Assembly: GCA_041984585.1 (NCBI GenBank) | Contig: JBHIXX010000012.1 | Location: 1-64,000 of the forward strand | DNA: 64,000 nucleotides | Direction: 5' to 3' | Source of the DNA: Pseudolysinimonas_A sp041984585 | GTDB taxonomy: Bacteria > Actinomycetota > Actinomycetes > Actinomycetales > Microbacteriaceae | Shown here: positions 39,243 through 48,580 of the stretch, piece after piece | How positions within the stretch are numbered: the stretch's first letter is position 1 | How the letters are laid out: each line of letters starts with the position of its first letter | Made by a program: the position numbers and the translations under genes | The notes under the pieces: generated by a model | What the model was told of the DNA's origin: nothing | The model's input: the letters and a program-made list of their open reading frames with translations, nothing else | Database searches by the model: none

Positions 39243-39314
39243 CAGCCGTCCTGTGCCGCTCAGCCGTCCTGTGCCGCTCAGCAGTCCGGCGCTGGTCAGC
39301 CGTCCTGGGCGGTC
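39243..39314 (-). repeat. Four 18-bp tandem repeats over the pgl stop codon
   Basis: Units start at 39243, 39261, 39279 and 39297. The first two are identical (cagccgtcctgtgccgct), the third and fourth diverged. The fourth holds the last codons of pgl (Gln-Asp-Gly) and most of its stop, so the unit is a copy of the gene end amplified into the intergenic space. Confidence 0.85.
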
Positions 39315-40099
39315 CAGTACTGCTCGCGGGCGATGAGGTTCTCGGGCACCTCGCCGGCGGCATCCTGGTCGACGTAGAACAGCGTGCGCTTGCGCCCGAG
39401 CACCCCCGCGACGGGGACCGACGCGACGTTGGCGTCGGCGAGCGCGAGTCCGAGTGCGCCGGCCTTGTCCTGCCCGGCGAGCACCAGCCAGACGCGCTCC
39501 GACGCGTTGATGACGGGGAGCGTCAGGCTCACCCGCTCCGGCGGCGGCTTCGGCGACGACGGCTCGGCGATGACGCTGCGCTCGGTCTCGAGCACCGACG
39601 GGTGGTCGGGGAAGAGCGAGGCGATGTGGCCGTCGGGGCCGACGCCGAGGAACGTGATGTCGAATGACGGGAACTCGGCGCCCTCCGGTGCCGCCGCGGC
39701 GAGCTCCGCGGCGTACGCGGCGGCCGCGGTCTCGAGGTCGGCGTGCTCGCCGGGAGCCGGCATCGGATGCAGCTGGCTCTCGTCGAGGGGGAGCAGGTCG
39801 AGCAGGGCGGAGCGCGCCTGGGTCTCGTTGCGGTCGGCGTCGCCGCGCGGCAGGTAGCGCTCGTCGCCCCACCAGAACCGGAGTCGGCTCCAGTCGACGC
39901 TGTCGCGCGCCGGGGTGGCCGCGATGTCGGCGAGCACCCCGATGCCCGTCCCTCCGCCGGTCAGGCAGACGTCGACCGGCAGGTGGTCGGGACGCTCGGC
40001 GAGCAGGTCGACGACCTTGGTGATGAACCGGGCGGCGACGCTCGCGGTCATGGTGGTGGCATCCGGATGCACCAGCACCCGCCGCTCGGACGTGGTCAT
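39296..40099 (-). CDS. pgl: 6-Phosphogluconolactonase
   Basis: Hydrolyses 6-phosphogluconolactone in the oxidative pentose-phosphate branch. The 267-residue product is of the DevB/NagB-like type, with LTGGGTG (residues 46-52), WWGDERYLP and the catalytic segment FLGVGPDGHIASLFP. The ATG overlaps the opcA stop, so it is the last gene of the tkt-tal-pgi-zwf-opcA-pgl operon. Confidence 0.95.
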   Translation of the reverse strand: MTTSERRVLVHPDATTMTASVAARFITKVVDLLAERPDHLPVDVCLTGGGTGIGVLADIAATPARDSVDWSRLRFWWGDERYLPRGDADRNETQARSALLDLLPLDESQLHPMPAPGEHADLETAAAAYAAELAAAAPEGAEFPSFDITFLGVGPDGHIASLFPDHPSVLETERSVIAEPSSPKPPPERVSLTLPVINASERVWLVLAGQDKAGALGLALADANVASVPVAGVLGRKRTLFYVDQDAAGEVPENLIAREQYWTAQDG

Positions 40100-41025
40100 C
40101 GGTCCGTCCCCAAGAGCTCGTGAAGTCCGTCCCGCACCACTTCACCGTACAACTCGTCGGGGTCGAGGCGGCGCAGCTCCTCGGCGAGGCAGTCGCGCAG
40201 CGACCGGCGGGGCAGGGCGAGATCGTGGTCCGGCTGGCCGGGCTGCGACAGCGTCGCGATGTCGGACTCGTCGCGGCTCAGCTCGATCGAGCCGGAGGCG
40301 CGGTGCAGGCGGACCCCGTGGATGCCGCCGTGACCCGATTCGCGCGGGACGTTCGCGACCTCGATCGGGGCGCCGAGCTGATGCTGCAGCCACGCCGCGA
40401 GCAGTTCCGTCGACGGCGAGTCGGCCGCCCCGGTGACGACGCCCCCGGTGATCGGCTCGTACGGCGGCTGGTCGAGCACCGCGGCGAGCTGGGCCCGCCA
40501 CAGCGTGAGCCGGGTCCAGGCGAAGTCCGTGTCGCCGGGCGCGTAGTGGTCGCCGCGGCCGATGAGGGCCTGCACCGGGTCGGCCTCGCCAGCCGCGTCG
40601 GTGATGCGGCGCTGTGCGATGCGGCCCAGCGGATGCTCGCTGGGGGAGTCGGGCGCGGCGAGCGGCCACCAGACCACGACGGGCGCGTCGGGAAGGAGCA
40701 GTCCGGTGACCAGTCCCTCCTCGTCGGAGCAGACCTCGCCGTGGGCGTGCAGCACGATGACCTCGCTCGCGCCCGCGTCGCCGCCCACCCGGATCTCGGC
40801 GTCGAGACGGGACTCGTCGCCGGGCGCGCTGCGCAGCACGATCACCCGCATCGGGTGCTCGCGCGAGGCGTCGTTGGCGGCCTCGATGACCTCTTCGCTG
40901 CCGTCCGCGCCGACGATCACCAGGGTGAGCACGCGGCCGAGCGCGACCGCGCCCCCCTCGTCGCGGATGCTGACGAGCGCCTTGGAGATGGCGCTCGTCG
41001 TCGTGGCGGGCAGGTCGACGATCAC
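40096..41025 (-). CDS. opcA: Glucose-6-phosphate dehydrogenase assembly protein OpcA
   Basis: Auxiliary protein needed for active glucose-6-phosphate dehydrogenase in cyanobacteria and actinobacteria; also described as a redox-responsive activator. The product has 309 residues if it starts with the GTG at 41025. That codon overlaps the zwf stop (GTGA) and has ggagg five bases upstream; a GTG four codons earlier is possible but lacks such a site. The N-terminus VIVDLPATTTSAISKAL and the stretch PVVVWWPLAAPDSP are typical of the family. Confidence 0.94.
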   Translation of the reverse strand: MIVDLPATTTSAISKALVSIRDEGGAVALGRVLTLVIVGADGSEEVIEAANDASREHPMRVIVLRSAPGDESRLDAEIRVGGDAGASEVIVLHAHGEVCSDEEGLVTGLLLPDAPVVVWWPLAAPDSPSEHPLGRIAQRRITDAAGEADPVQALIGRGDHYAPGDTDFAWTRLTLWRAQLAAVLDQPPYEPITGGVVTGAADSPSTELLAAWLQHQLGAPIEVANVPRESGHGGIHGVRLHRASGSIELSRDESDIATLSQPGQPDHDLALPRRSLRDCLAEELRRLDPDELYGEVVRDGLHELLGTDR

Positions 41026-42563
41026 GGGCGCCTCCACATCCGTCCGTCACGGGCGAGGAGCTCGTCGGCGGATGCCGGCCCCCAGGTGCCCGGACGGTAC
41101 TGCTCGAGCGGTCCGGAGAGCCCCGCCCAGTACTCCTCGATCGGGTCGAGGATCTTCCACGACAGCTCGACCTCCTGGTGCCGCGGGAACAGCGGCGGGT
41201 CGCCGAGCAGCACGTCGAGGATCAGTCGCTCGTAGGCCTCGGGGCTCGCCTCGGTGAAGGCGTGACCGTAGCCGAAGTCCATCGTCACGTCGCGCACCTG
41301 CATGCCCGCGCCCGGCACCTTGGAGCCGAAGCGGATGGTGACCCCCTCATCCGGCTGCACCCGGATGACCAGCGCGTTCTCGCCGAGCGCGCGGGTCTGG
41401 CTCGCCTCGAACAGGTACTGCGGGGCGCGCTTGAAGACCACGGCGATCTCGGTCACCCGACGGCCGAGACGCTTGCCCGCGCGCAGGTAGAACGGCACCC
41501 CCGACCAGCGCCGGGTGTCGATGTCGAGCCGCATCGCGGCGTAGGTCTCGGTCTGCGAGGCGGGGTTCATCCCGTCCTCCTCGAGGAAGCCGAGCACCCG
41601 CTCGCCGCCCTGCCAGCCGGAGGAGTACTGGCCGCGGGCCGTCGCCGTGCCGAGGTCGGCGGGGAGCCGGACGGCGGAGAGCACCTTCTCCTTCTCGGCG
41701 CGCAGGTCGGCGGCGCCGAACGACACCGGCTCCTCCATCGCGGTGAGGGCGAGCAGCTGCAGCAGGTGGTTCTGGATGACGTCGCGAGCGGCGCCGATCC
41801 CGTCGTAGTAGCCCGCGCGGCCGCCGACGCCGATGTCCTCGGCCATGGTGATCTGCACGTGGTCGACGTAGTTCGCGTTCCAGATGGGCTCGTAGAGCAT
41901 GTTCGCGAAGCGGAGCGCCAGGATGTTCTGGACGGTCTCCTTGCCGAGGTAGTGGTCGATGCGGAACACGCTGTCGGGCGGGAACACGCTCTCGACCACG
42001 TCGTTCAGCTCGCGCGCGGTGCGCAGGTCGGAGCCGAACGGCTTCTCGATGACGACGCGCCGCCACTGTCCCTCGACCGGGTCGGCCAGCCCCGAGCGCC
42101 GCAGCTGCTCGGTGACCAGCGGGAACGACTTCGGCGGGATCGACAGGTAGAAGGCGTGGTTGCCCATCGTGCCGCGGGAGCGGTCGAGCTCGTCGATCGT
42201 CGCGCGCAGTCGGTCGAACGCTGCGTCGTCGTCGAACTGGCCGGGGACGAACCGGATGCCCTGACGCAGCTGGCGCCAGACGGCCTCGTCGAACGGGGTG
42301 CGCGCGTACTGCTTGACCGCGTCGTGCACCACCTGCTCGAAGTCCTGGTCGGCCCAGTCCCGGCGGGCGAAGCCGACGAGGGCGAAGCCGGGCGGGAGGA
42401 GTCCGCGGTTCGCCAGGTCGTAGACGGCCGGCATCAGCTTCTTGCGCGACAGGTCGCCGGTCACGCCGAAGATGATCAGGCCGCTCGGACCGGCGATCCG
42501 GTTGAGTCGGCGGTCGTTCGGGACGCGGAGCGGGTTGACGCCCGGTCCGATCTCGGCGGTCAT
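41022..42563 (-). CDS. zwf: Glucose-6-phosphate 1-dehydrogenase
   Basis: First enzyme of the pentose-phosphate pathway, making NADPH. The 513-residue product has the nucleotide fold FGVTGDLSRKKL (residues 32-43) and the catalytic RIDHYLGKE at 201-209, with His204 and Lys208. EKPFG and the C-terminal PGAGMQVRDVTM are also conserved. The ATG overlaps the pgi stop and the stop overlaps the opcA start. Confidence 0.98.
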   Translation of the reverse strand: MTAEIGPGVNPLRVPNDRRLNRIAGPSGLIIFGVTGDLSRKKLMPAVYDLANRGLLPPGFALVGFARRDWADQDFEQVVHDAVKQYARTPFDEAVWRQLRQGIRFVPGQFDDDAAFDRLRATIDELDRSRGTMGNHAFYLSIPPKSFPLVTEQLRRSGLADPVEGQWRRVVIEKPFGSDLRTARELNDVVESVFPPDSVFRIDHYLGKETVQNILALRFANMLYEPIWNANYVDHVQITMAEDIGVGGRAGYYDGIGAARDVIQNHLLQLLALTAMEEPVSFGAADLRAEKEKVLSAVRLPADLGTATARGQYSSGWQGGERVLGFLEEDGMNPASQTETYAAMRLDIDTRRWSGVPFYLRAGKRLGRRVTEIAVVFKRAPQYLFEASQTRALGENALVIRVQPDEGVTIRFGSKVPGAGMQVRDVTMDFGYGHAFTEASPEAYERLILDVLLGDPPLFPRHQEVELSWKILDPIEEYWAGLSGPLEQYRPGTWGPASADELLARDGRMWRRP

Positions 42564-44158
42564 CGTCCGGCGAGTTCGAGCAGTCCGGCTCCGTCGCCGC
42601 GGATGTCGCCCAGGGTCAGGGTGAGCACGGGACGACCGTGGTCGGCGAGCACCGATGCGTCGCCGGCCGCCTGCGCGCGGATGAGCTGCCCGAAGGTGAA
42701 CGGACGGTCCGGGATCTCGAGGTCGCTCTTGCCCGCCCCGACGACCTGCAGGAAGACGCCGTTCGCGGGTCCGCCCTTGTGGTACTGGCCGGTGGAGTGC
42801 AGGAAGCGCGGGCCCCATCCGAACGTCACCGGTCGGCCGGTGCGGGCGGCGAGCAGGGCGCGCAGCTGCGCGAGCTCTGGGTGCGCGAGCCGATCGAGAT
42901 ACACCTGCACGGAGACGTACCCCGCGTCGTCCACCTGGTCCAGCAGCGCCGAGAGCGCCGCCTCGACCGTCGAGACGCCGGCGAGGTCGAGGCCCGCGGC
43001 GCGCACGTCGACGGTGCCGTCGGTGAACAACGGGTCGCTCTGCGGCGCCGGGTCGTCGATGAGGGCGCGAGCGGCGGCCTTGGCGGCCTCGACGTCGGGC
43101 TGGTCGAACGGGTTGATGCCGAGCAGACGCCCGGCGACGGCGGTCGCGTACTCGAAGACGAGGAACAGCGCGCCGAGCGTTCCGGTCACCTCGACCTCGC
43201 CCTCGACGACCTCCTCGGTCGCGCGCGAGTCGGCGACGATGCGGATCACCTGCAGGTCGCTCGGCGGCGACGCGAGCTCCGGCGCGTCGAGTTCGAGCAC
43301 GACGGGGAGCAGGCCGCGGCCCTCCTTGCCGGTCGACTCCGCGATCAGCTGCTCCGCCCAGTCCCCGAAGCCGACGATGTGGGTGCCGTCCGCGACGATG
43401 CCGATCTTGTCGCGCAGCGGGTGCGTGCCCGCCATGACGGCGCCGAGCACCAGGCCCGGATTGTCGTCGTCGTCGATGGCGAGTTCGAGCGCGATCGACT
43501 CGGCCTCGTCGAGGAGGTGGTCGATGTCGACGCCCGCCAGTCCGCTCGGCACCAGACCGAATGCGGTGAGCGCCGAGTAGCGGCCGCCGACATTGGGGTC
43601 GGCGTTGAAGACGCGGTAGCCGTCCGCGCGGGCCGCGGCGTCGAGCGGCGAGCCGGGGTCGGTCACCACGACGATGCGGTCGATCGGGTCGATGCCGGCC
43701 TCGCGGAAGGCGGCCTCGAAGGCGCGCTTGTGGCTGTCGGTCTCGACCGTGGAGCCCGACTTCGACGAGACGACGACGGCGGTGCGCTCGAGCTCCTGGA
43801 TCGCCCCCATCACCTGCTTCGGGTGGGTGGAGTCGAGCACGACGAGGTCGACCGAATAGGTCGCCGCGATGACCTCCGGCGCCAGCGACGAGCCGCCCAT
43901 GCCGCTCAGCACGATGCGGTCGACGCCCTGGCCGTGCAGCCGCTCGCGCAGCGCGACGATGTCGTCGACCAGGCTGCGCGAGATGGCGACGGCCTCGGTC
44001 CAGCCGAGACGGATGGCGGCCTCGGAGCGCGCCTCGGCGCCCCACAGGCCGGCGTCCTGCGAGGTGATGCCGCCGGCCACGCCGTCGGACACCAGCTGCG
44101 GCACGACGCGGGCGACCGCCTCGGCCGCCGCGCCGGTGGCGTGCACGGTGACTGTCAC
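42560..44158 (-). CDS. pgi: Glucose-6-phosphate isomerase
   Basis: Interconverts glucose 6-phosphate and fructose 6-phosphate, here linking the pentose-phosphate operon to glycolysis. The 532-residue product has two SIS-type sugar-isomerase domains: LSGMGGSSLAPEV, SSKSGSTVET (phosphate loop) and GGRYSALTAFGL. It is the divergent actinobacterial form that lies next to tal and zwf rather than the classic E. coli-like one. The GTG at 44158 overlaps the tal stop; another GTG four codons in is an alternative start. Confidence 0.93.
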   Translation of the reverse strand: MTVTVHATGAAAEAVARVVPQLVSDGVAGGITSQDAGLWGAEARSEAAIRLGWTEAVAISRSLVDDIVALRERLHGQGVDRIVLSGMGGSSLAPEVIAATYSVDLVVLDSTHPKQVMGAIQELERTAVVVSSKSGSTVETDSHKRAFEAAFREAGIDPIDRIVVVTDPGSPLDAAARADGYRVFNADPNVGGRYSALTAFGLVPSGLAGVDIDHLLDEAESIALELAIDDDDNPGLVLGAVMAGTHPLRDKIGIVADGTHIVGFGDWAEQLIAESTGKEGRGLLPVVLELDAPELASPPSDLQVIRIVADSRATEEVVEGEVEVTGTLGALFLVFEYATAVAGRLLGINPFDQPDVEAAKAAARALIDDPAPQSDPLFTDGTVDVRAAGLDLAGVSTVEAALSALLDQVDDAGYVSVQVYLDRLAHPELAQLRALLAARTGRPVTFGWGPRFLHSTGQYHKGGPANGVFLQVVGAGKSDLEIPDRPFTFGQLIRAQAAGDASVLADHGRPVLTLTLGDIRGDGAGLLELAGR

Positions 44159-45258
44159 TTGGCCGCCTCCAGCGCCGCGGTGACCGTGTCGAGCAGCTCG
44201 TTCCAGGAGACGATGAACTTCTCCACGCCCTCCTTCTCGAGCAGCGCGGTGACCTCGTCGTAGTCGATGCCCGCCGCCGCGAGGGCGGCCATGACCGCCT
44301 GCGCGTCCTCGGACGCGCCGGTCACCGCGTCGCCGTGCAGGTCGGCGTGGTCTGCGGTCGCCTCGAGGGTCTTCTCGGGCATCGTGTTGACGACACCGTC
44401 GACGGCCAGCTCGGTGACGTAGAGGGTGTCGGGGTAGGCCGGGTCCTTGACGCCGGTGGAGGCCCAGAGCGGGCGCTGCACGTGGGCGCCGGCATCGAGC
44501 AGTGCCTGGGCGCGCTCGGTCGCGAACTCGTTCTGGAACAGCTGGTAGGCGAGCTGGGCGTTGGCCACGCCGGCCTTGCCCTTGAGCTCGAGCGCGTCGC
44601 CGCCCAGGGCGTCGAGCCGCTTGTCGATCTCGCTGTCGACGCGGGAGACGAAGAACGACGCCACCGACCGGATCGTCGACAGGTCGATGCCCGCGGCCTG
44701 CGCCTTCTCGAGCCCGGCGAGGTAGGCGCGGATGACGGCGCGGTGGCGCTCCAGGCTGAAGATGAGGGTGACGTTGACGCTGATGCCCGCGCCGATCACC
44801 TCGGTGATCGCCTCGAGGCCCTCGACGGTCGCCGGGATCTTGATCATGGCGTTCGGCTTGCCCACGGCATCCCACAGCTGGTGGGCCTGGGCGATCGTCG
44901 CCGCGGCGTCGTGGGCGAGGCCGGGCTCGACCTCGATCGACACGCGGCCGTCCATGCCGTCGGTCGCGGAGTACACCGGGTCGAAGATCTCCGCCGCGGC
45001 ACGGACGTCGTCGGTGGTGATGGTGAACACGGCGTCGGTGACCGAGGTGCCGGACTTCGCCAGCTCGGCGACCTGGTCGTCGTACGCCTCGCCCGAGGCG
45101 AGCGCGCCGGCGAAGATCGTCGGGTTGGTGGTCACGCCGACGACGTTGCGCTCGGCGATGAGCCGAGCGAGGTCGCCGCTGCGGATCCGCTCGCGGGAGA
45201 GGTCGTCGAGCCAGATGCTCACGCCGATGTCGGAGAGCTCCTGGGTGATGCTGGTCAT
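44155..45258 (-). CDS. tal: Transaldolase
   Basis: Moves a dihydroxyacetone unit between sedoheptulose 7-phosphate and glyceraldehyde 3-phosphate. The 367-residue product is of the larger actinobacterial class. The Schiff-base lysine is Lys140 in NAMIKIPAT; VTTNPTIF (42-49) and QRPLWASTGVKDP are further signatures. ATG 45258 is preceded by gaagga in the 32-base gap after tkt. Confidence 0.97.
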   Translation of the reverse strand: MTSITQELSDIGVSIWLDDLSRERIRSGDLARLIAERNVVGVTTNPTIFAGALASGEAYDDQVAELAKSGTSVTDAVFTITTDDVRAAAEIFDPVYSATDGMDGRVSIEVEPGLAHDAAATIAQAHQLWDAVGKPNAMIKIPATVEGLEAITEVIGAGISVNVTLIFSLERHRAVIRAYLAGLEKAQAAGIDLSTIRSVASFFVSRVDSEIDKRLDALGGDALELKGKAGVANAQLAYQLFQNEFATERAQALLDAGAHVQRPLWASTGVKDPAYPDTLYVTELAVDGVVNTMPEKTLEATADHADLHGDAVTGASEDAQAVMAALAAAGIDYDEVTALLEKEGVEKFIVSWNELLDTVTAALEAAK

Positions 45259-45290
45259 TGGGGTCCCGTTCCTTCGCGTTCGGGGGTGGA

Positions 45291-47366
45291 TCAGGAGGCG
45301 GCCGCGATGGACTCGCGGGCCGCCGCGACGACGGCCTCGGGGGTGAGGCCGAACTCGCGGTAGAGGGTCGCGTAGTCGGCGGAGGCGCCGAAGTGCTCGA
45401 GCGAGACCGAGCGGCCGGCGGAGCCGAGGTAGGGCGCCCAGGTCAGGGACAGCCCCGCCTCCATCGACACGCGGGCCGTGACCGACGCCGGCAGTACCGA
45501 CTCGCGGTACGCGGCGTCCTGCTCGTCGAACCACTCCTGGCAGGGCATCGACACGACGCGCGCCTTCACACCCTCGGCGGCGAGCTGCTCGCGGGCGGTG
45601 AGCAGGAACTGCACCTCCGAGCCGGAGCCGAGCAGGATCACGTCCGGGGCGCCGCCCTCGGCGTCGGCCAGCACGTATCCGCCCCGCGCGACGCCGTCCG
45701 CCGGGGCGAGCACGGAACGGTCGAACACGGGCAGGTTCTGCCGGCTCAGCGCGATGCCGGCGGGGCCGGTGCGGCGCTCGAGCATCGTCTTCCAGGCCCA
45801 GGCGACCTCGTTGGCGTCGGCGGGGCGCACCACGTCGAGGCCGGGGATGGCGCGCAGCGCCGTGAGCTGCTCCACCGGCTGGTGCGTGGGGCCGTCTTCG
45901 CCGAGCGCCACCGAGTCGTGCGTCCAGACGAAGATCGAGGGGATCTGCATGAGGGCCGCCAGACGCACGGCCGGGCGCATGTAGTCGCTGAAGATCAGGA
46001 ACGTGCCGCCGAAGGCCCGGGTGGGGCCGTGCAGCACGATGCCGTTGAGGATCGAGCCCATCGCGTGCTCGCGGATGCCGAAGTGCAGGACGCGCCCGTA
46101 CGGGTTTCCGGTCCACATCTCGGTGGAGCGCTCGACCGGGATGAACGACGGCGCGCCCTCGATCGTCGTGTTGTTCGACTCGGCGAGGTCGGCCGACCCG
46201 CCCCACAGCTCCGGCAGCACGGAACCGAGGGCGCCGAGCACCTTGCCGCTCGCGGCGCGGGTGGAGACGTCCTTGCCCGGCTCGAACACCGGCAGCGCGT
46301 CGACGAGCTCGGCGGGCAGCTCGCCGGCGAGGAGGCGGTCGAGCAGCGCCTTGCGCTCCGGGTTGGCGGCCGCCCACGCGTCGAACGCGGTCTGCCACTC
46401 GGCACGCTGCGCGGCACCGCGCTCGAGAGCGCCACGGGTGTGGGCGATGACGTCGTCGGCGACCTGGAAGGTCTGCTCCGGGTCGAAGCCGAGCACCTTC
46501 TTCAGGCCGGCCACCTCGTCGGCGCCGAGCGCCGATCCGTGGATCTTGCCGGTGTCCTGCTTGGTGGGCGACGGCCATCCGATGATCGTCTTGAGGATGA
46601 TCAGCGACGGCTTGCCGGTCTCGGCCTTGGCGGCCTCGACCGCGCGGTGCAGCTCGGCCACGTCCTCGACGTAGTCGCCGGTCTTCTTCCAGTCGACGGT
46701 CTGCACGTGCCAGTCGTACGCCGCGTAGCGGGCGGCGACATCCTCGGTGAACGCGACGTCGGTGTCGTCCTCGATGGAGATCTGGTTCGCGTCGTAGATG
46801 ACGACGAGGTTGCCCAGCTCCTGGTGGCCGGCGAGCGACGACGCCTCGGCCGTCACGCCCTCCTGGATGTCGCCGTCGGAGGCGATGACGTAGATATGGT
46901 GGTCGAACGGGCTCTCGCCGGGCGCGGCGTCCGGGTCGAACAGCCCGCGCTCGAAGCGCTGCGCGTAGGCGAAGCCCACGGCGGAGGCGAGCCCCTGGCC
47001 GAGCGGACCGGTGGTGATCTCGACCCCGCGGGTGTGCCCGTACTCGGGGTGGCCCGGCGTCTTCGACCCCCAGGTGCGCAGCGCCTTCAGGTCGTCGAGC
47101 TCGAGGCCGTCGCCCGCCAGGTAGAGCTGGATGTACTGGGTGAGCGAGCTGTGCCCGGCCGAGAGGATGAAACGATCGCGGCCGAGCCAGCGGTCGTCGG
47201 AGGGATCCCGGCGCATCATCTTCTGGAAGAGCAGGTACGCGGCGGGAGCCAGGCTCATCGCCGTTCCGGGATGGCCGTTGCCGACCTTCTCGACGGCGTC
47301 GGCGGCCAGGACGCGGACGGTGTCCACGGCTCGGTCGTCGAGGGCTTCCCAGGAGAGTTCCGGCAC
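45291..47366 (-). CDS. tkt: Transketolase
   Basis: Thiamine-diphosphate enzyme moving two-carbon units in the non-oxidative pentose-phosphate branch. The 691-residue product has GNGHPGTAMSLAP at the N-terminus, the ThDP motif SDGDIQEG continuing to the conserved Asn of YDANQ, and the second-domain motifs GIREHAMG and DSVALGEDGPTHQP. I chose GTG 47366 (VPELSWEALDD) because it gives the usual N-terminus and follows aaagg; an ATG 17 codons upstream would add residues without family character. It is the first gene of the operon. Confidence 0.97.
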   Translation of the reverse strand: MPELSWEALDDRAVDTVRVLAADAVEKVGNGHPGTAMSLAPAAYLLFQKMMRRDPSDDRWLGRDRFILSAGHSSLTQYIQLYLAGDGLELDDLKALRTWGSKTPGHPEYGHTRGVEITTGPLGQGLASAVGFAYAQRFERGLFDPDAAPGESPFDHHIYVIASDGDIQEGVTAEASSLAGHQELGNLVVIYDANQISIEDDTDVAFTEDVAARYAAYDWHVQTVDWKKTGDYVEDVAELHRAVEAAKAETGKPSLIILKTIIGWPSPTKQDTGKIHGSALGADEVAGLKKVLGFDPEQTFQVADDVIAHTRGALERGAAQRAEWQTAFDAWAAANPERKALLDRLLAGELPAELVDALPVFEPGKDVSTRAASGKVLGALGSVLPELWGGSADLAESNNTTIEGAPSFIPVERSTEMWTGNPYGRVLHFGIREHAMGSILNGIVLHGPTRAFGGTFLIFSDYMRPAVRLAALMQIPSIFVWTHDSVALGEDGPTHQPVEQLTALRAIPGLDVVRPADANEVAWAWKTMLERRTGPAGIALSRQNLPVFDRSVLAPADGVARGGYVLADAEGGAPDVILLGSGSEVQFLLTAREQLAAEGVKARVVSMPCQEWFDEQDAAYRESVLPASVTARVSMEAGLSLTWAPYLGSAGRSVSLEHFGASADYATLYREFGLTPEAVVAAARESIAAAS

Positions 47367-47422
47367 GATGGAGCAGCCTTTCGCAGGGGAGGAGACCCGT
47401 GTGGTGGCGCGGGCCACCCCCG

Positions 47423-47428
47423 ATCATA
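47423..47428 (-). promoter_or_regulatory. -10 element of the pentose-phosphate operon
   Basis: On the minus strand TATGAT, the best sigma-70-like -10 in the window, predicts a start near 47416 and a leader of about 50 bases. A 6-bp hairpin (GGTGGC/GCCACC, 47403-47418) lies right at the transcript start. Confidence 0.55.
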
Positions 47429-47548
47429 GCGACGCGGCCGCGGGCCCTCCGGGGCGGCGCCCGACCCCCGAGGAACGCTCGCATCGTCGCGGGCGGTGAC
47501 GTCCGTCCGACGCCCCGGCGACGGCGCAGCGGACGTGGATCCCTCGCC

Positions 47549-47554
47549 TAGACT
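47549..47554 (+). promoter_or_regulatory. -10 element of ctaB
   Basis: TAGACT predicts a start near 47561 and a leader of about 20 bases containing gaggag, so ctaB is leadered. Confidence 0.5.
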
Positions 47555-47581
47555 GGCGGGAGCCAATCGATCCGAGGAGCC

Positions 47582-48541
47582 ATGCATCGAGCCGTCGCGC
47601 CCGCGGGCGCTCCCGTCGAGGACACCCCGGACGGCTCCCGGGTCGGCATCCGGGCCAAGGCGCTCGCCTACCTCGCGCTGACCAAGCCGCGGGTCGTCGA
47701 GCTGCTGCTCGTCACCACCGCTCCGGTGATGATCCTGGCGGCCGAAGGTCGCCTCGACCTTCCCTTCCTGGGCGTGCTGATCGCGACGCTCGTCGGGGGC
47801 TCGCTCTCCGCCGGTTCGGCCAACGCCTTCAACTGCTACCTCGACCGCGACATCGACCGGGTCATGAACCGCACGAAGAACCGGCCGCTGGTCACGGGGG
47901 AGCTCTCCGACCGCGAAGCGCTGGTGTTCGCGACGGTCATCGGGGTCGTCTCGATCGCGGTGCTGGCGGTCTTCACTACTTGGCTCGCCGCCGTGCTGTC
48001 GTTCGTCGCGATCCTCTTCTACGTGCTCGTCTACACCCTGGTGCTCAAGCGACGCACCCCGCAGAACATCGTCTGGGGCGGGATCGCGGGCTGCATGCCG
48101 GTGCTGATCGGCTGGGCCGCGGTGACCGGCTCGCTCGACTGGGCGCCGCTCGTGCTGTTCGGCATCGTCTTCCTCTGGACGCCGGCGCACTACTGGCCGT
48201 TGTCGATGAAGTACCGCGACGACTACGCCGCCGCCGAGGTGCCGATGCTCGCGGTGGTGCGCACGCGATCCGCCGTCGGCCTGCAGGTGGTGCTGTACGC
48301 GTGGGCGACCGTGGCCTGCTCGCTGCTGCTCGTACCGATCGCCGGGATGGGCTGGATCTACACGGCCGTCGCGGCGCTGAGCGGCGCCTGGTTCGTCGTC
48401 GAGTCGCACCGGCTGTACGCCGCGGCGATCCGCGACGAGGAGGTGCGTCCGATGCGGGTCTTCCACGCGAGCATCAGCTACCTCACGCTCGTCTTCATCG
48501 CCGTCGGCGTCGACCCGCTGCTGCACCTGCCGCTCGGCTGA
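47582..48541 (+). CDS. ctaB: Protoheme IX farnesyltransferase (heme O synthase)
   Basis: Adds a farnesyl group to heme B to make heme O for cytochrome oxidase. The 319-residue UbiA-family membrane protein has about eight to nine helices. The polyprenyl diphosphate site NCYLDRDIDRVMNRTKNRP carries the N-x3-D-x3-D pattern, and YTLVLKRRTPQNIVWGGIAGCMP is the second conserved loop. ATG 47582 has gaggag. It converges with ctaA, which performs the next step. Confidence 0.96.
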   Translation: MHRAVAPAGAPVEDTPDGSRVGIRAKALAYLALTKPRVVELLLVTTAPVMILAAEGRLDLPFLGVLIATLVGGSLSAGSANAFNCYLDRDIDRVMNRTKNRPLVTGELSDREALVFATVIGVVSIAVLAVFTTWLAAVLSFVAILFYVLVYTLVLKRRTPQNIVWGGIAGCMPVLIGWAAVTGSLDWAPLVLFGIVFLWTPAHYWPLSMKYRDDYAAAEVPMLAVVRTRSAVGLQVVLYAWATVACSLLLVPIAGMGWIYTAVAALSGAWFVVESHRLYAAAIRDEEVRPMRVFHASISYLTLVFIAVGVDPLLHLPLG

Positions 48542-48551
48542 GCCGCAGCGC

Positions 48552-48569
48552 CTCGGCAGCCGAGCCGAG
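48552..48569. terminator. Possible bidirectional terminator between ctaB and ctaA
   Basis: CTCGGC and GCCGAG form a 6-bp stem in the 39 bases between the two convergent stop codons. An alternative pairing with a one-base loop competes. Weak evidence. Confidence 0.3.
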
Positions 48570-48580
48570 CGGGGCGCGCG

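Noticed and set aside
39243..39314. CRISPR array
   Set aside because: Units are directly adjacent without spacers, only 18 bases long, and derive from the pgl end. No cas gene is near.
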